Shown in pieces: positions 34,415 through 43,975 of a stretch of 64,000 bases of DNA. Every line of letters begins with the position of its first letter. The stretch's first letter is position 1. A program made the translations under genes and the position numbers. Under the pieces are notes generated by a model. The model searched no databases, was not told the DNA's origin, and saw only the letters and a list, made by a program, of their open reading frames with translations. The stretch spans positions 62,001-126,000 of the forward strand of contig CBDFIN010000009.1 of the NCBI GenBank assembly GCA_965248135.1, written 5' to 3'. Origin of the DNA: SZUA-100 sp965248135. Its GTDB lineage: Bacteria; Pseudomonadota; Alphaproteobacteria; Rhizobiales; Rhizobiaceae.

Positions 34415-34960
34415 TCAGCCAAACCAGCCTTTGACCTTGCCCCAAAGCGATTTTTTCGGCGCTTCGGCAGCTGATCCCTTGACCGGGTCTGAGCCTTTGA
34501 TTTCCGGCAGTGGCTCACTGTCAAAATGCTCCTCGTCGGATTGCACTTCGGCTTTCTTAATGGTCGCGGAATTGTGGGTCGCCTGGAACGAATTCATCGA
34601 GGCCAAAGTGGCCGGTCCGGCCATGCCGTCGGCCTCAAGCCCGTTGGTTTTTTGATATTCCATCACCGCTTTGCGGGTGCCGGGGCCGAATTTTCCATCG
34701 GCTCCGATGCCGAGCGATTTCTGCAATTTTTTCACCAGATCGCCGCGCGAGCCATTGCGCAACAAGACCAGTTCATGCAGACCCATAGCGGTGAATGTGT
34801 CGGGCCCGGCGATGCCGTCAGCGGCCAGACCATTGGCCTTTTGAAATTCCTTTACCGCCTTTTCGGTGCCTGGACCAAAAGCACCATCGGCATCAATGCC
34901 AAGCTTTTCCTGCAGGCGTTTGACTGGTGCTCCACTGAGACCGCGTTTCAATATGGACAT
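34415..34960 (-). CDS. Protein with two peptidoglycan-binding domains
   Basis: A 181-residue protein. Two PG_binding_1 repeats occupy about residues 5-60 and 70-125; each has the LQ-LG-ADG-FGPGT-A pattern (GIDADGAFGPGTEKAVKEFQ and GIGADGKFGPGTRKAVMEYQ). The tail is charged and ends KKSLWGKVKGWFG, a possible amphipathic anchor. There is no signal peptide, although the fold usually works outside the membrane. ATG 34960 has AGGAGA upstream. It lies on the same strand as the secreted-protein operon to its right but 298 bases away, and that gap holds no other gene. Confidence 0.8.
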   Translation of the reverse strand: MSILKRGLSGAPVKRLQEKLGIDADGAFGPGTEKAVKEFQKANGLAADGIAGPDTFTAMGLHELVLLRNGSRGDLVKKLQKSLGIGADGKFGPGTRKAVMEYQKTNGLEADGMAGPATLASMNSFQATHNSATIKKAEVQSDEEHFDSEPLPEIKGSDPVKGSAAEAPKKSLWGKVKGWFG

Positions 34961-35258
34961 AAGTGTTTCTCCTGTTGGTTGGATATCTTGATTAGCTTGC
35001 TGTCGGTCCTGGCCAATCGCTCAATCGCCGTTGACCACTTTGTTCGAACTGCAACCCGGTTGTGACGACGATCCATCCTCGCCCGGATTGGCAGAATTAT
35101 TTCCTCTTTGGTAAATTTGATACCGCCCGCCTTTGTTTATGTGACGGTAGCATGATGTTGGTTGTAATTGAAATACAATGCAACAATTTTGCCTGTTCCT
35201 ATCCACAATCGACTGATGCACAGACCTAAAAAGGTACCGGGTATGTTGCGCCAAGCCG

Positions 35259-38249
35259 CTAAAAACCGTCTTCAGATTCCACATTGCCGGAAATCGCGTT
35301 TACACAATAGGTAGCGAAATAGCTGGTATGGCTTGAAAGGTCTTCACTAAAACGGAAGCACCAGTTGCAGGCCTGTCCCTGGCAATCTTCTGCCGGCGTT
35401 TCGGTGACATTATATGTCGCCCGATTTCCAGCTTTTTTGACCGCACTCACCCATTCGCTAAACAATTTGACGCTTGACAGTTTTCGCAAGGCGGCCTCTT
35501 CCTTGAGAAACTGTTCATCGCCACCGGTCTTTAAGGTGTCTTGCGGCGTTAGCATATAGTGGTCATAGGGATTGCCCGAATAATTGTGCTTTAGCTGTTC
35601 GTCATTTTGATCAACCGGCTGGAGGTAGCATTTGTTGGCGCCACGCTCATAATCAAAACTCTTGCACCATGATCTTTCAAGGCAAATCCGTTTACACGCA
35701 GCCACTGATACTCCATCGCGAATTTCCTTGTTGTGACCAGGAATGCCGGCATTGGGTACCATCATAAATCTATCGCCTCCGGATTGATCGCCGGTCGTCG
35801 AGGGTCGCTTCGTAGCCGCGGAGGATTTTTTTTCCTTGGTCCGGGCATTGTTTCCCGTCAGCTTAGCCGGGTGAACCGTCTTCCAGTCTGGCGCAACTTC
35901 TACAACCCAGTATTTTCGGTCTTTGCCGCAGGGTTTTGAACCTGTGTGGCTAACCTCGACGGCATAAACACCCTTTTTTAGATTTGGCACACTGCGGCTG
36001 GTGTAAAGGCCATAATAGCCAAAGGTCACATCGTCCGCCGACATTAGTTCGCGGCCATTGGCATCCAGCAGACGCATACGCGCCTCTTTAGTGCATGGCC
36101 TCAATGTCACCTTGATATCGGTGTCCTCTTGCAAGCCAAATCGCACTATATCAACGTCACCCGGTGGCATGTAGCCGGACGCTCTTGCTCCGGTGGGTTG
36201 GCGCTTGATTATGCCTCTAGTTGACATATCACCAGCAAAATCACCACCATCGTCTTCATCGTCGTAATACTGCCCTTGAATGTCTGCATCGCCAGTTGAA
36301 TTTGCGTCATTGGTATCACCACCCTGGCCAACGTTGCCTGTTGCTGCATGAAGCGCAATATAACCATTGCGTTTGCTGGCATTGTTCTGACAAACCCGCT
36401 TGAGGGCGGTTTTGATGGTGTAGGTGCCTGCTTCAAGCGTTCGGTTCCAGCTATCAACCCCCTGGCACCAGGTCTGTTGGTAGGGATCACAACTGGCCCG
36501 CCGCACGCTTCCCGCATGAACCCGATTGCCATCTTGTGTGATCGTATAATCGACAGTGGCGACCCCTTTCGGCCAATTAATCCAGGTTCTGAACTGGCCG
36601 ATTGCGGTTTTGCGTTTCAAAGAGAACCTGATCGTATCGGTAAAGCCGCAGCCACCCTTGTTCCAGTTGTCGATCAGTGTGGCGCCCGGTTTTGCCGAAG
36701 CAGTCTGTTTTGGTTTGGGGGCAGGCTGCGTATTCTGATTTGCCTGAGGCGTTTCATGCGGCTCGTCGGGCGCTGGGCCAAGCTCCATTTGTGCCTGTCG
36801 CTTGAAGCCCGGTTTGGACCAGGTTCCCGTCATCACCAGCGTGCGGTTATCGATGGTGCCACGAAACGCACCACCGGTATCGAAATTTTGTTGCGCGACG
36901 GTTTCGCTCTCTGTCATGACAAATCGCAGTGACTGTGGATCGATAACCAACCGGGCCCGCGATTCAGATTCTTTGCCGGAGCGTTCCGAGCGATAGACGA
37001 GCCGGCCCTCAAACACTGCTCCTTTCGATGTCGTCTGCCGTTTGTCGATGGTCAGCGCCATGTAAATCTTCGATGACCGTCCTTTCCACTGCATCCAGCC
37101 GGCAAGAAAATTGGGCATGCGCTGCAACAATGCTTTGGCGGGGGAAACCTTGTTACTTTTTTGGCCAGAACCGGCTGAACTGCCGGCTGAGGGGCGCGGA
37201 GCCGGTGTTTTGCCGGTTGCGGTTTTACCCCGGGAAGCGGTTGGTGCTGATTTGACCTTGAGCGGGATCGATGTAATCGTCTTGCGGTTCCAGGGATCAT
37301 AAAGGCGCAATTCGAATTGACCCGCCTTGCCTGGAACCCTTGCTTTCCAGGTGCCGGTCTTATTTCTGCCGATCAGTTTGCGCCGATAGTAACGCGGCAT
37401 ACGCCCCGAGCGAGGCTGATCCGGGTCGACAATGGCGATGAATGACTGAAAATGTAGTTTCGAACCCGCCGACCACGTCACTTCAACCCGTGAGTTTGCC
37501 GGAACCGGACCTTGCGGTGAAACGGTCAGCCGCGCGGTGCCAGCGATTGTCGCCGCCGAGGCTGGCTTTGGCTGAACTGGCGCGGGCGCTGGTTTTGGTG
37601 TGGCAGCTTTGGGTTTGGAGGTTTGAGGTTTTGTTGCCATATTGCCTGGCGGGCTGACGGCGTTTGCCGGCACACCGCGCACAATAGCAAAACCCATACC
37701 TTTGGCCTTGTCGTTAGTCGACCAGGTCATAAGATCGCTGTCGATGACAAAATAGGTGCCGGGTTCGAGCACCACATTCGGTCTGGCGATCCATTCCGCA
37801 TTGGGCGTGTTGAACATGCCGCTTTGGCCTTTGGCCTGCCAAAATCCCTTGCCGGTAATGCCGATCTGGCCGGCCTGTTGGGTGCCTTTGCGATTGTTCC
37901 AGTGATAGGTTTGAATATGGGTGATACGCATCGGCTGGTCGATGGTAAATTGCGGCAGGTTGGGCGGGCCGTTGTGAACGCCTGCTTTGTTGTAGGTGTT
38001 TAAAATATCCGTGGCTTTTTGATCAGCGCCTGTTGCCGCAGAACTGCCGGACGGCGGGTTCTTGAACAGTTCGCCTAGCTCATCCAGCGGATTTTTGAAC
38101 CGATCGGCGAAATCGATGGTCCGGTCGCGGATGACGTGGGCTACAGCGCTGTGCGAACCGCCAAACAGGGGATAAAACAGTGTCGTCAACACTATGGCCA
38201 GCAACGTGGAAATCAGCCTTTTGGCGGACGGTGAGGGTGTTTGTCTCAT
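35259..38249 (-). CDS. Large secreted multidomain protein with PAN-like domain
   Basis: A 996-residue protein I do not recognise as a whole. A signal peptide or anchor spans about residues 11-37. Two regions look like diverged copies of one beta-rich domain: about 79-175 and 522-625 (shared N-x-[YW]-N-K-x-G at the start and LE-x-GTY near the end). Between them lie Pro/Ala/Lys-rich linkers, an Ig-like stretch (about 240-335) and a beta domain (about 375-490). About 690-790 resembles a bacterial pre-peptidase C-terminal domain. About 826-900 is a Cys-rich PAN/apple-like domain (ACKRICLERSWCKSFDYE, KCYLQP). The tail has five more cysteines. Such modules usually bind carbohydrate or protein at the surface; no enzyme motif is seen. 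Its start overlaps the stop of the 234-residue gene. Confidence 0.75.
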   Translation of the reverse strand: MRQTPSPSAKRLISTLLAIVLTTLFYPLFGGSHSAVAHVIRDRTIDFADRFKNPLDELGELFKNPPSGSSAATGADQKATDILNTYNKAGVHNGPPNLPQFTIDQPMRITHIQTYHWNNRKGTQQAGQIGITGKGFWQAKGQSGMFNTPNAEWIARPNVVLEPGTYFVIDSDLMTWSTNDKAKGMGFAIVRGVPANAVSPPGNMATKPQTSKPKAATPKPAPAPVQPKPASAATIAGTARLTVSPQGPVPANSRVEVTWSAGSKLHFQSFIAIVDPDQPRSGRMPRYYRRKLIGRNKTGTWKARVPGKAGQFELRLYDPWNRKTITSIPLKVKSAPTASRGKTATGKTPAPRPSAGSSAGSGQKSNKVSPAKALLQRMPNFLAGWMQWKGRSSKIYMALTIDKRQTTSKGAVFEGRLVYRSERSGKESESRARLVIDPQSLRFVMTESETVAQQNFDTGGAFRGTIDNRTLVMTGTWSKPGFKRQAQMELGPAPDEPHETPQANQNTQPAPKPKQTASAKPGATLIDNWNKGGCGFTDTIRFSLKRKTAIGQFRTWINWPKGVATVDYTITQDGNRVHAGSVRRASCDPYQQTWCQGVDSWNRTLEAGTYTIKTALKRVCQNNASKRNGYIALHAATGNVGQGGDTNDANSTGDADIQGQYYDDEDDGGDFAGDMSTRGIIKRQPTGARASGYMPPGDVDIVRFGLQEDTDIKVTLRPCTKEARMRLLDANGRELMSADDVTFGYYGLYTSRSVPNLKKGVYAVEVSHTGSKPCGKDRKYWVVEVAPDWKTVHPAKLTGNNARTKEKKSSAATKRPSTTGDQSGGDRFMMVPNAGIPGHNKEIRDGVSVAACKRICLERSWCKSFDYERGANKCYLQPVDQNDEQLKHNYSGNPYDHYMLTPQDTLKTGGDEQFLKEEAALRKLSSVKLFSEWVSAVKKAGNRATYNVTETPAEDCQGQACNWCFRFSEDLSSHTSYFATYCVNAISGNVESEDGF

Positions 38250-38953
38250 CAGTTTGATCCGCTTGTTGCAAGTTCACCGGCCCCAATGCACTCAAGAAAA
38301 TAGTCCTTGGAACCAAACGGATGGGGACAGCCGACCTGCCTGGTCTGTTTGATACCAAATTGCTTGCTGGCGAAGGCGATATTGTCCTTGACCGCGGTCA
38401 AGTGCCTGGCGCCATAGGCGTTGATATCGTTGACGCTTTCGCGGATATCATCAAGCGCCTGATCAAGGCGGTGCACATCCTGGTTTTTGAAGGCTCGTTC
38501 GATTGAATCGATAATCCGCCTTTGCAGGGTCAGTACCCGTTGCAGTTCACTGCCGAAGCCCTTGATGTCCTGGTAGCGGGTAGTACGCACATTGTTCCTG
38601 GTAAATTCTATGGCGAGATCAAAATCTGTCTTAAGCTGGTTGAATGCCCGTTGGTCGAAATGGAATTTGCCGCGGCTTTCTGCGTTGGTTTCTGATGTAT
38701 TGACCGCTTTTCTCATATTCTTGAATTGCGATTTCAATAGATCCTGCAAATTTCTGATCGGCTGATTGATCTTGTTTTTCCCGGCAGCCAGAGACTTGAA
38801 ATCATCATAATATTTTTGCGCTTCCGCCTTATTCCGGTAGGGACGATTTTCAAATTGCGCTTGCGCTGTTGATGCCGCCAGCAATAGCAGAGCCGAGATT
38901 GCCAATAAGATTGTGGTGCTGAAAAATGGCTTAATCACTAAAATCATCTCCAT
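38249..38953 (-). CDS. Secreted helical protein of unknown function
   Basis: A 234-residue protein with a signal peptide (about residues 1-32, cleavage after AQA). The mature part is predominantly charged and helical, from about 40 to 200. It ends in a short Cys-containing segment (Cys209 and Cys222 in VGCPHPFGSKDYFLECIG) that could form a disulfide. I do not recognise the family. ATG 38953 has GAGGA close upstream; ATG 38947 is an alternative. It overlaps the small membrane protein gene by 10 bases upstream, and its TGA shares a base with the ATG of the 996-residue gene. All three are surely co-transcribed and probably act together in the envelope. Confidence 0.7.
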   Translation of the reverse strand: MEMILVIKPFFSTTILLAISALLLLAASTAQAQFENRPYRNKAEAQKYYDDFKSLAAGKNKINQPIRNLQDLLKSQFKNMRKAVNTSETNAESRGKFHFDQRAFNQLKTDFDLAIEFTRNNVRTTRYQDIKGFGSELQRVLTLQRRIIDSIERAFKNQDVHRLDQALDDIRESVNDINAYGARHLTAVKDNIAFASKQFGIKQTRQVGCPHPFGSKDYFLECIGAGELATSGSN

Positions 38954-39213
38954 AATCCTCGTTCGAGGTCAACAAAGGGGTAGTGGTAACAGCGGAAGTC
39001 TGCCCCCATCAACCGAGGCACGCTTTTTTTGGAGCGAACGACCGCCCACAATGATATTGCGATGATCAAAATCGCCATGCCAGCCATAGGAATTGCGGCG
39101 TTGGTATCGTGCTCCAGCCGCCGTTCCGAAATTAGTCGAACGGCGGCAAAAAATAAAATAACGCCTGCAAGCAGGAATCCGAGAGCCAGAATAAACCTGA
39201 TGAAAAAGCGCAT
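38944..39213 (-). CDS. Small two-helix membrane protein
   Basis: An 89-residue protein with two hydrophobic segments (about residues 2-24 and 42-58) separated by a charged loop, and a polar C-terminal tail. ATG 39213 is favoured because AGGGAG lies just upstream; an in-frame start at 39234 lacks this. The family is unknown. It is the first gene of a three-gene overlapping unit with the secreted 234- and 996-residue proteins and may serve as their membrane partner. Confidence 0.65.
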   Translation of the reverse strand: MRFFIRFILALGFLLAGVILFFAAVRLISERRLEHDTNAAIPMAGMAILIIAISLWAVVRSKKSVPRLMGADFRCYHYPFVDLERGLWR

Positions 39214-39376
39214 AATTCTCCCTGGCCGGCGCAACCATCACGCTATCCCAGCCTGTCGCCAATAAATTTCGGCAAGGTTCCGGACAATTATGATGATGAC
39301 AGATTTCGGTTTATATTCCAACCCTATCTTCGGCTGAGGTTCGACTAATGCGCGCGGTTTGACAAGCGCAGTCCAT

Positions 39377-40867
39377 TCAGATCTGATACAGCCGTTCGAA
39401 TTTTTGCTCCAGATAGGCCAGCAGCGCCTTTGTATCGGGCTTTTTGCCTAACACCTTGCGCAAAAGCTCAGGCGCGGAATGGACGAAACCCTTTTCGTGA
39501 ATATTGACACGCAGCCAATTTGACAGCGGCGCAAGCTCGCCCTTGGCAATCAGGCTTTCTATGTCCGGTATCTCTCGGTCCATTGCTGCAAACAACTCGC
39601 CCGCATAGATATTGCCGAGCGAGTAAGTAGGGAAATAGCCGAACAGACCGCACGACCAGTGAACGTCCTGTAAAAGACCATTGGAAGGCATATCAACCGC
39701 AACGCCGAAATCAGCCAGAAAACGGTCATTCCACGCCGCTTCAAGATCACCCGTCTGCAGATCACCTAATATCAACGCCCGCTCCAGATCAAAGCGCATC
39801 ATTATGTGCAGATTGTAGTGCACCTCGTCGGCCTCGGTGCGGATGAAGCCAGGCTGAACCCGGTTGATGGCTGCAAACAATTGCTGCGGTGAAGCAAGGC
39901 CATATTCACCCAGAACGTCCCGCATTTGCGGGTGGAGCCAGTCCATGAAGGCGCGGCTGCGGCCGATCTGGTTTTCTAACATGCGGCTTTGACTTTCATG
40001 CACGCCCATGGAGGCATAACCGCCAGCGGGAAGCCGGTCCATCGACGGATCGCGGCCCTGCTCATAATTGGCATGGCCGACTTCGTGAATGGTGGAATAG
40101 AGGCAGTCAAAAATGTTTGCCGGGTTCACCCGGGTGGTGATACGGGAATCGCTGCGATAGCCGGAAGAGAACGGATGCACGGCCTTGTCGATGCGACCGG
40201 CCTGCCAGCGGTAATTGAAGATGGTGGCAAGTCTCCTCGCCAGCTCCATTTGATCCTGTTCACTAAAGCTGCCAGACAGGTTAGACGGTTGAAAAGCACA
40301 GGTTGCGATCTTTTCCCGTAGCGCAATGAGCCCTGGTCGAAGGCTGGAAAACAATTGGCCAAGGTCGCTCGTCGTCATACCCGGTTCGAATTCATCCAAT
40401 AACGTATCATAGAGGTCGTCATCATTGGAGGAAAGACAGCGCGCTTCCTGGCGTTTCAGCGCGACCATCTTTTCAAGCGTGGGCAGGAAATCGGCGACGC
40501 TTTCTTTTGCCCGCGCGTCGGCCCAGATCGATTGCCCGAGAGCCGCTTGGCGCGCCAGCTCCTCCGCCAATTTCTGCGGTATCCGGGTGGCGATGCGGTG
40601 ACTGCGCATTGCCTCGCGCACATTGGCCTTGTCAACCCGGTCCAGTTTTTCCGTATCGATCGCCGCACACCAATCGCCAACCTGTAGGTTAGCTTCTCGC
40701 TGGTGGATGATAGCCGCCATGGCGGCTGACTGCTCTGCCCTGGCCGGTCCACCTTCTGGAGGCATCATGGTTTCCTGATCCCACGAAATGAGACCGGCGA
40801 CCTGCGACAGCGCCGCCGTTTGCTTGAGATGGGATAGGAGTTTTTTCAGCGCTTTCCTGTGCTTCAT
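39377..40867 (-). CDS. M32 family metallocarboxypeptidase (Taq-type)
   Basis: A 496-residue cytoplasmic zinc carboxypeptidase. The zinc motif HEVGH is at 261-265 in YSTIHEVGHANYEQG. The downstream HESQSRMLENQIGRS motif supplies the third ligand region. N-terminal WDQETMMPPEGG and C-terminal GLFGYFPTYSLGNIYAG are characteristic of the family. It removes C-terminal residues from peptides, with broad specificity and a block at proline. No signal peptide. It stands alone, divergent from azlC. Confidence 0.93.
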   Translation of the reverse strand: MKHRKALKKLLSHLKQTAALSQVAGLISWDQETMMPPEGGPARAEQSAAMAAIIHQREANLQVGDWCAAIDTEKLDRVDKANVREAMRSHRIATRIPQKLAEELARQAALGQSIWADARAKESVADFLPTLEKMVALKRQEARCLSSNDDDLYDTLLDEFEPGMTTSDLGQLFSSLRPGLIALREKIATCAFQPSNLSGSFSEQDQMELARRLATIFNYRWQAGRIDKAVHPFSSGYRSDSRITTRVNPANIFDCLYSTIHEVGHANYEQGRDPSMDRLPAGGYASMGVHESQSRMLENQIGRSRAFMDWLHPQMRDVLGEYGLASPQQLFAAINRVQPGFIRTEADEVHYNLHIMMRFDLERALILGDLQTGDLEAAWNDRFLADFGVAVDMPSNGLLQDVHWSCGLFGYFPTYSLGNIYAGELFAAMDREIPDIESLIAKGELAPLSNWLRVNIHEKGFVHSAPELLRKVLGKKPDTKALLAYLEQKFERLYQI

Positions 40868-40995
40868 GAGAGAGATTGCCTGGTCCAGTTAAAAGAGTTT
40901 GATCAGATACATCAATTATATTGGCGCGACAATCGGTGGGGTCGATGTTAGGGTTAAGCAATACAAATTAAATGAAGAACTAAAATTCCCAATCC

Positions 40996-41709
40996 ATGAT
41001 CGACCGCAAAGCGGAAATTCGCGCCAGCCTGAAACCACTGATTGCGCTTTTGGTGGCAACGGCGCCGTTTGGTCTGCTTTTCGGCGCGGTGGCGGCAGAA
41101 AAAGGCTTGGTCACAGCCGAACTATTGTGGATGAGCGCGGCCATTTTTGCCGGTGCCAGCCAGTTTGTGACACTCGAACTTTGGGCCTATCCGCTGGCCT
41201 ATGGTTCGATCATTCTTGCCGTATTTGCGGTGAATTTTCGGCACGTTCTCTATTCCGCCTCGCTGGGGCGCAAGATGCGGGCATTTTCCCCCTGGCAGAA
41301 AGCGCTGGCCTTTTTGTTGATGGTTGACCCGACCTGGGCCGCCGGCGAAGCTCGGGCAGAAAATCACCCAGTCGGTCTGCAGCCTTCTTATTATTTCGGG
41401 CTCGCTGTCCCGCTCTATATTTGGTGGTTGCTAAATACCTGGATTGGCAGCGTCTTCGGCAAGCTGATTACCAATCCCGAAGCGTTAGGTTTTGATCTTA
41501 TCCTGCCGATCTATTTTCTTGGCCTCACCATGGGGTTTAAAAAGCGCTACAACTGGTTGCCGGTGGTGCTGACATCGGGCGTGGCGTCAATCGTTGTCTA
41601 TCTGACTTTGGGCTCGCCGTGGCATATCAGCATGGGTGGTGGTGCTGGCATATTTGTTGCCGCTATTTTGGGTAAACCGTCGATGGAAGGGGACATCGAT
41701 GGAACGTGA
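40996..41709 (+). CDS. azlC: AzlC family branched-chain amino acid exporter subunit
   Basis: A 237-residue membrane protein, the larger subunit of the AzlCD (LIV-E type) exporter for branched-chain amino acids. The first helix begins LIALLVATAPFGLLFGAVA, then AAIFAGASQFVTLELWA and NFRHVLYSASLGRKMRAF, the family signature. The start ATG 40996 has only a weak ribosome-binding site. It overlaps azlD by 11 bases. Confidence 0.9.
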   Translation: MIDRKAEIRASLKPLIALLVATAPFGLLFGAVAAEKGLVTAELLWMSAAIFAGASQFVTLELWAYPLAYGSIILAVFAVNFRHVLYSASLGRKMRAFSPWQKALAFLLMVDPTWAAGEARAENHPVGLQPSYYFGLAVPLYIWWLLNTWIGSVFGKLITNPEALGFDLILPIYFLGLTMGFKKRYNWLPVVLTSGVASIVVYLTLGSPWHISMGGGAGIFVAAILGKPSMEGDIDGT

Positions 41710-41998
41710 CGTCTTCTTCCTTATCCTGGCTCTTGGGTTGGTGACCTTTGCCACACGGGCGGGTGGCTATGTGATGATTGTCGTTTTCAAACGCATTCAT
41801 CCGCGGGTGGAGGCGGCGCTTGATGCCGTGCCGGCGGCTGTATTGACCACATTGGTGGTGCCTGTGGCTATGACCAGCGGCTGGAAAGAAGCTCTAACCA
41901 TAGTGGCAGCCGCACTTGCCGGATTGCGCCTGGGGCTGATCGGTATATTGATATTTGGCATGGCAATGATTGTCACATTGCGTTATCTGGCAGGTTGA
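41699..41998 (+). CDS. azlD: AzlD family branched-chain amino acid exporter subunit
   Basis: A 99-residue membrane protein with three to four hydrophobic segments, the small partner of AzlC. FATRAGGYVMIVVFKRIHPRV and DAVPAAVLTTLVVPV are typical. ATG 41699 overlaps the end of azlC. Its stop codon abuts the stop of the convergent aminopeptidase gene with no base between them. Confidence 0.88.
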   Translation: MERDVFFLILALGLVTFATRAGGYVMIVVFKRIHPRVEAALDAVPAAVLTTLVVPVAMTSGWKEALTIVAAALAGLRLGLIGILIFGMAMIVTLRYLAG

Positions 41999-43852
41999 TC
42001 ACGCGGATGCCGGTGGCAGAATGCGGGCGATGGGCTCGCACGCCTGCTGCAACCACCTTCCGGTTCCATCGCTGACCAGCGGCATCAACTGTCGCCGCAC
42101 ATGGCCATGATAGGCATTTAGCCAGTGCAGTTCCTTGTCATCCAACAATTGCGGATCGATCAAACTGTGGTCAAAAGGTGCAAGCGTCAGCGTTTCAAAG
42201 CCGAGCATGGCGATATCACCGCCTTCGATCTCTTCCGGCCCGCGCACCAGCACCAGATTTTCAATGCGGATACCGTATTGGCCCTGTTTGTAATAGCCGG
42301 GCTCATTGGAGATGATCATGCCTGGGTGCAATTCTTGCATGCCGCGCCGCGAAATATTTTGCGGACCTTCATGAACAGCGAGATAGGAGCCGACGCCATG
42401 GCCGGTGCCATGGGCATAGTCGAGCCCGTTCTGCCACAGGGCGCTGCGGGCAAAGGGATCGATATCAACACCACGGGTACCCTTTGGAAAACGCGCCAGC
42501 GCAATGGCGATATGGCCTTTAAGCACCAGCGTATTGTTGCGGCGCATTTCGTCGGTTGGTTCACCTATGGCAATCGTTCGGGTTATGTCGGTTGTGCCGT
42601 CCTCATATTGGCCACCGGAATCGACAAGGTATAATTCACCCTCGCCGAGCACCCGGTTTGTCGCGGTATTGACCCGGTAATGGACGATTGCCCCGTTCGG
42701 CCCCGACCCTGAAATGGTATCAAAGGAAATATCGCGCAAGGGTATCTGAAAACGCTCGCCTTCACGCACCCGGCAAGCTTCCAGTTTTTTGGTAACTCCA
42801 ATCTCATCAATGCAGCCGGGAGATTGGCGGTCGAACCAGCACAGGAATTCAGCGAATGCAGCACCATCGCGCAGGTGCGCTGAGCGGGTTCCGGTAATTT
42901 CAGCCTCATTCTTGATCGCCCGGGGCAGGCGGGCAGGGTCCATCGCTTCGATTGTCCTGCCATCATTTTTGGCTACGATACGGGTGAATTTGTCGGCGGC
43001 AAGGTCGGGATCAAGCATGATCGAATTGCCGGTTCGGGCAATTGCGGCAAATTCATCTTCAAGTGCAGCAGGGGGATGGATATCGGCAAGTTGGGTGAGG
43101 TAGGCGCTGGTTTCAATATCGAGTTTACGCCTGTCAATAAAAAGCAACGGCCTGCCGGTGCCTTTGATGATCGCAAAAGAGAGCGGCAGCGGCGTGTGAG
43201 CGACATCATTTCCGCGGATGTTAAAGCACCAGGCAATTGATGATGGATCTGTTAGGAGACAGTTTTCGGCGCCCTTTTCAACAATTTTTGTGGCCAGTTC
43301 CGCCAGCTTTTCAGTCGCTTGCTTACCGGCATATTCTATCGGGTGAATGCGTACCGGCTCAATTGGTGGCGCGGGTCGGTGATGCCAGATGGCATCGACC
43401 AGGTTTTCATCAACTGCAATTAGCTCGCCTTCTGCTCCGGTGATTTCCGTGGCAAGAGTTCGTGCATTGTTGATGGTATGCAGCCATGGATCAAAGGCGA
43501 TACGGGCACCAGCACCAATGTTTGCGGCAAGCCATTTTGCGGGCGGTGTTGCCAACAAATCTTGCTGCGTAAATATCGCGGTATCGACCTGTTCGCGCAC
43601 TTGAAGGGTGTAACGGCCATCGACAAAAATTGCCGCTGATTGCATCAGCACTACGGCACAGCCGGCAGAACCGGTGAAACCGGACAACCATGAAAGACGC
43701 TCGGCCGAAGTTGGCACATATTCACCCTGGTGCTCGTCAGAACGGGGAATGATAACACCGTCCAGCTGATTGTTGTGTAACACCCCGCGCAATCGTTTGA
43801 CCCGGGCTGCACCGAGAGACGGATCTGAGGTGTTGTCGAAGGTCTGGAACAT
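41999..43852 (-). CDS. pepP: Xaa-Pro aminopeptidase (M24B, long three-domain form)
   Basis: A 617-residue metallopeptidase releasing N-terminal residues ahead of proline. Two creatinase-like N-terminal domains precede the pita-bread catalytic domain with metal ligands in LVDSGGQYEDGTTDITRT (two Asp), GTGHGVGSYLAVHEGP (His), IISNEPGYYK (Glu) and GIRIENLVLV (Glu). The length matches the long eukaryote-like form found in many alphaproteobacteria. It lies downstream of prmA on the same strand. Confidence 0.93.
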   Translation of the reverse strand: MFQTFDNTSDPSLGAARVKRLRGVLHNNQLDGVIIPRSDEHQGEYVPTSAERLSWLSGFTGSAGCAVVLMQSAAIFVDGRYTLQVREQVDTAIFTQQDLLATPPAKWLAANIGAGARIAFDPWLHTINNARTLATEITGAEGELIAVDENLVDAIWHHRPAPPIEPVRIHPIEYAGKQATEKLAELATKIVEKGAENCLLTDPSSIAWCFNIRGNDVAHTPLPLSFAIIKGTGRPLLFIDRRKLDIETSAYLTQLADIHPPAALEDEFAAIARTGNSIMLDPDLAADKFTRIVAKNDGRTIEAMDPARLPRAIKNEAEITGTRSAHLRDGAAFAEFLCWFDRQSPGCIDEIGVTKKLEACRVREGERFQIPLRDISFDTISGSGPNGAIVHYRVNTATNRVLGEGELYLVDSGGQYEDGTTDITRTIAIGEPTDEMRRNNTLVLKGHIAIALARFPKGTRGVDIDPFARSALWQNGLDYAHGTGHGVGSYLAVHEGPQNISRRGMQELHPGMIISNEPGYYKQGQYGIRIENLVLVRGPEEIEGGDIAMLGFETLTLAPFDHSLIDPQLLDDKELHWLNAYHGHVRRQLMPLVSDGTGRWLQQACEPIARILPPASA

Positions 43853-43975
43853 GATTTTCCCGCGTATTGAGCAACGAAGGCGCTATCATATCACGACCAT
43901 GCCGGGACGCCATTGAATTGTCTTTGATAACAACCAAGGCGACAATCAGTTGCTCATTCAAGACAATACTTGCGG

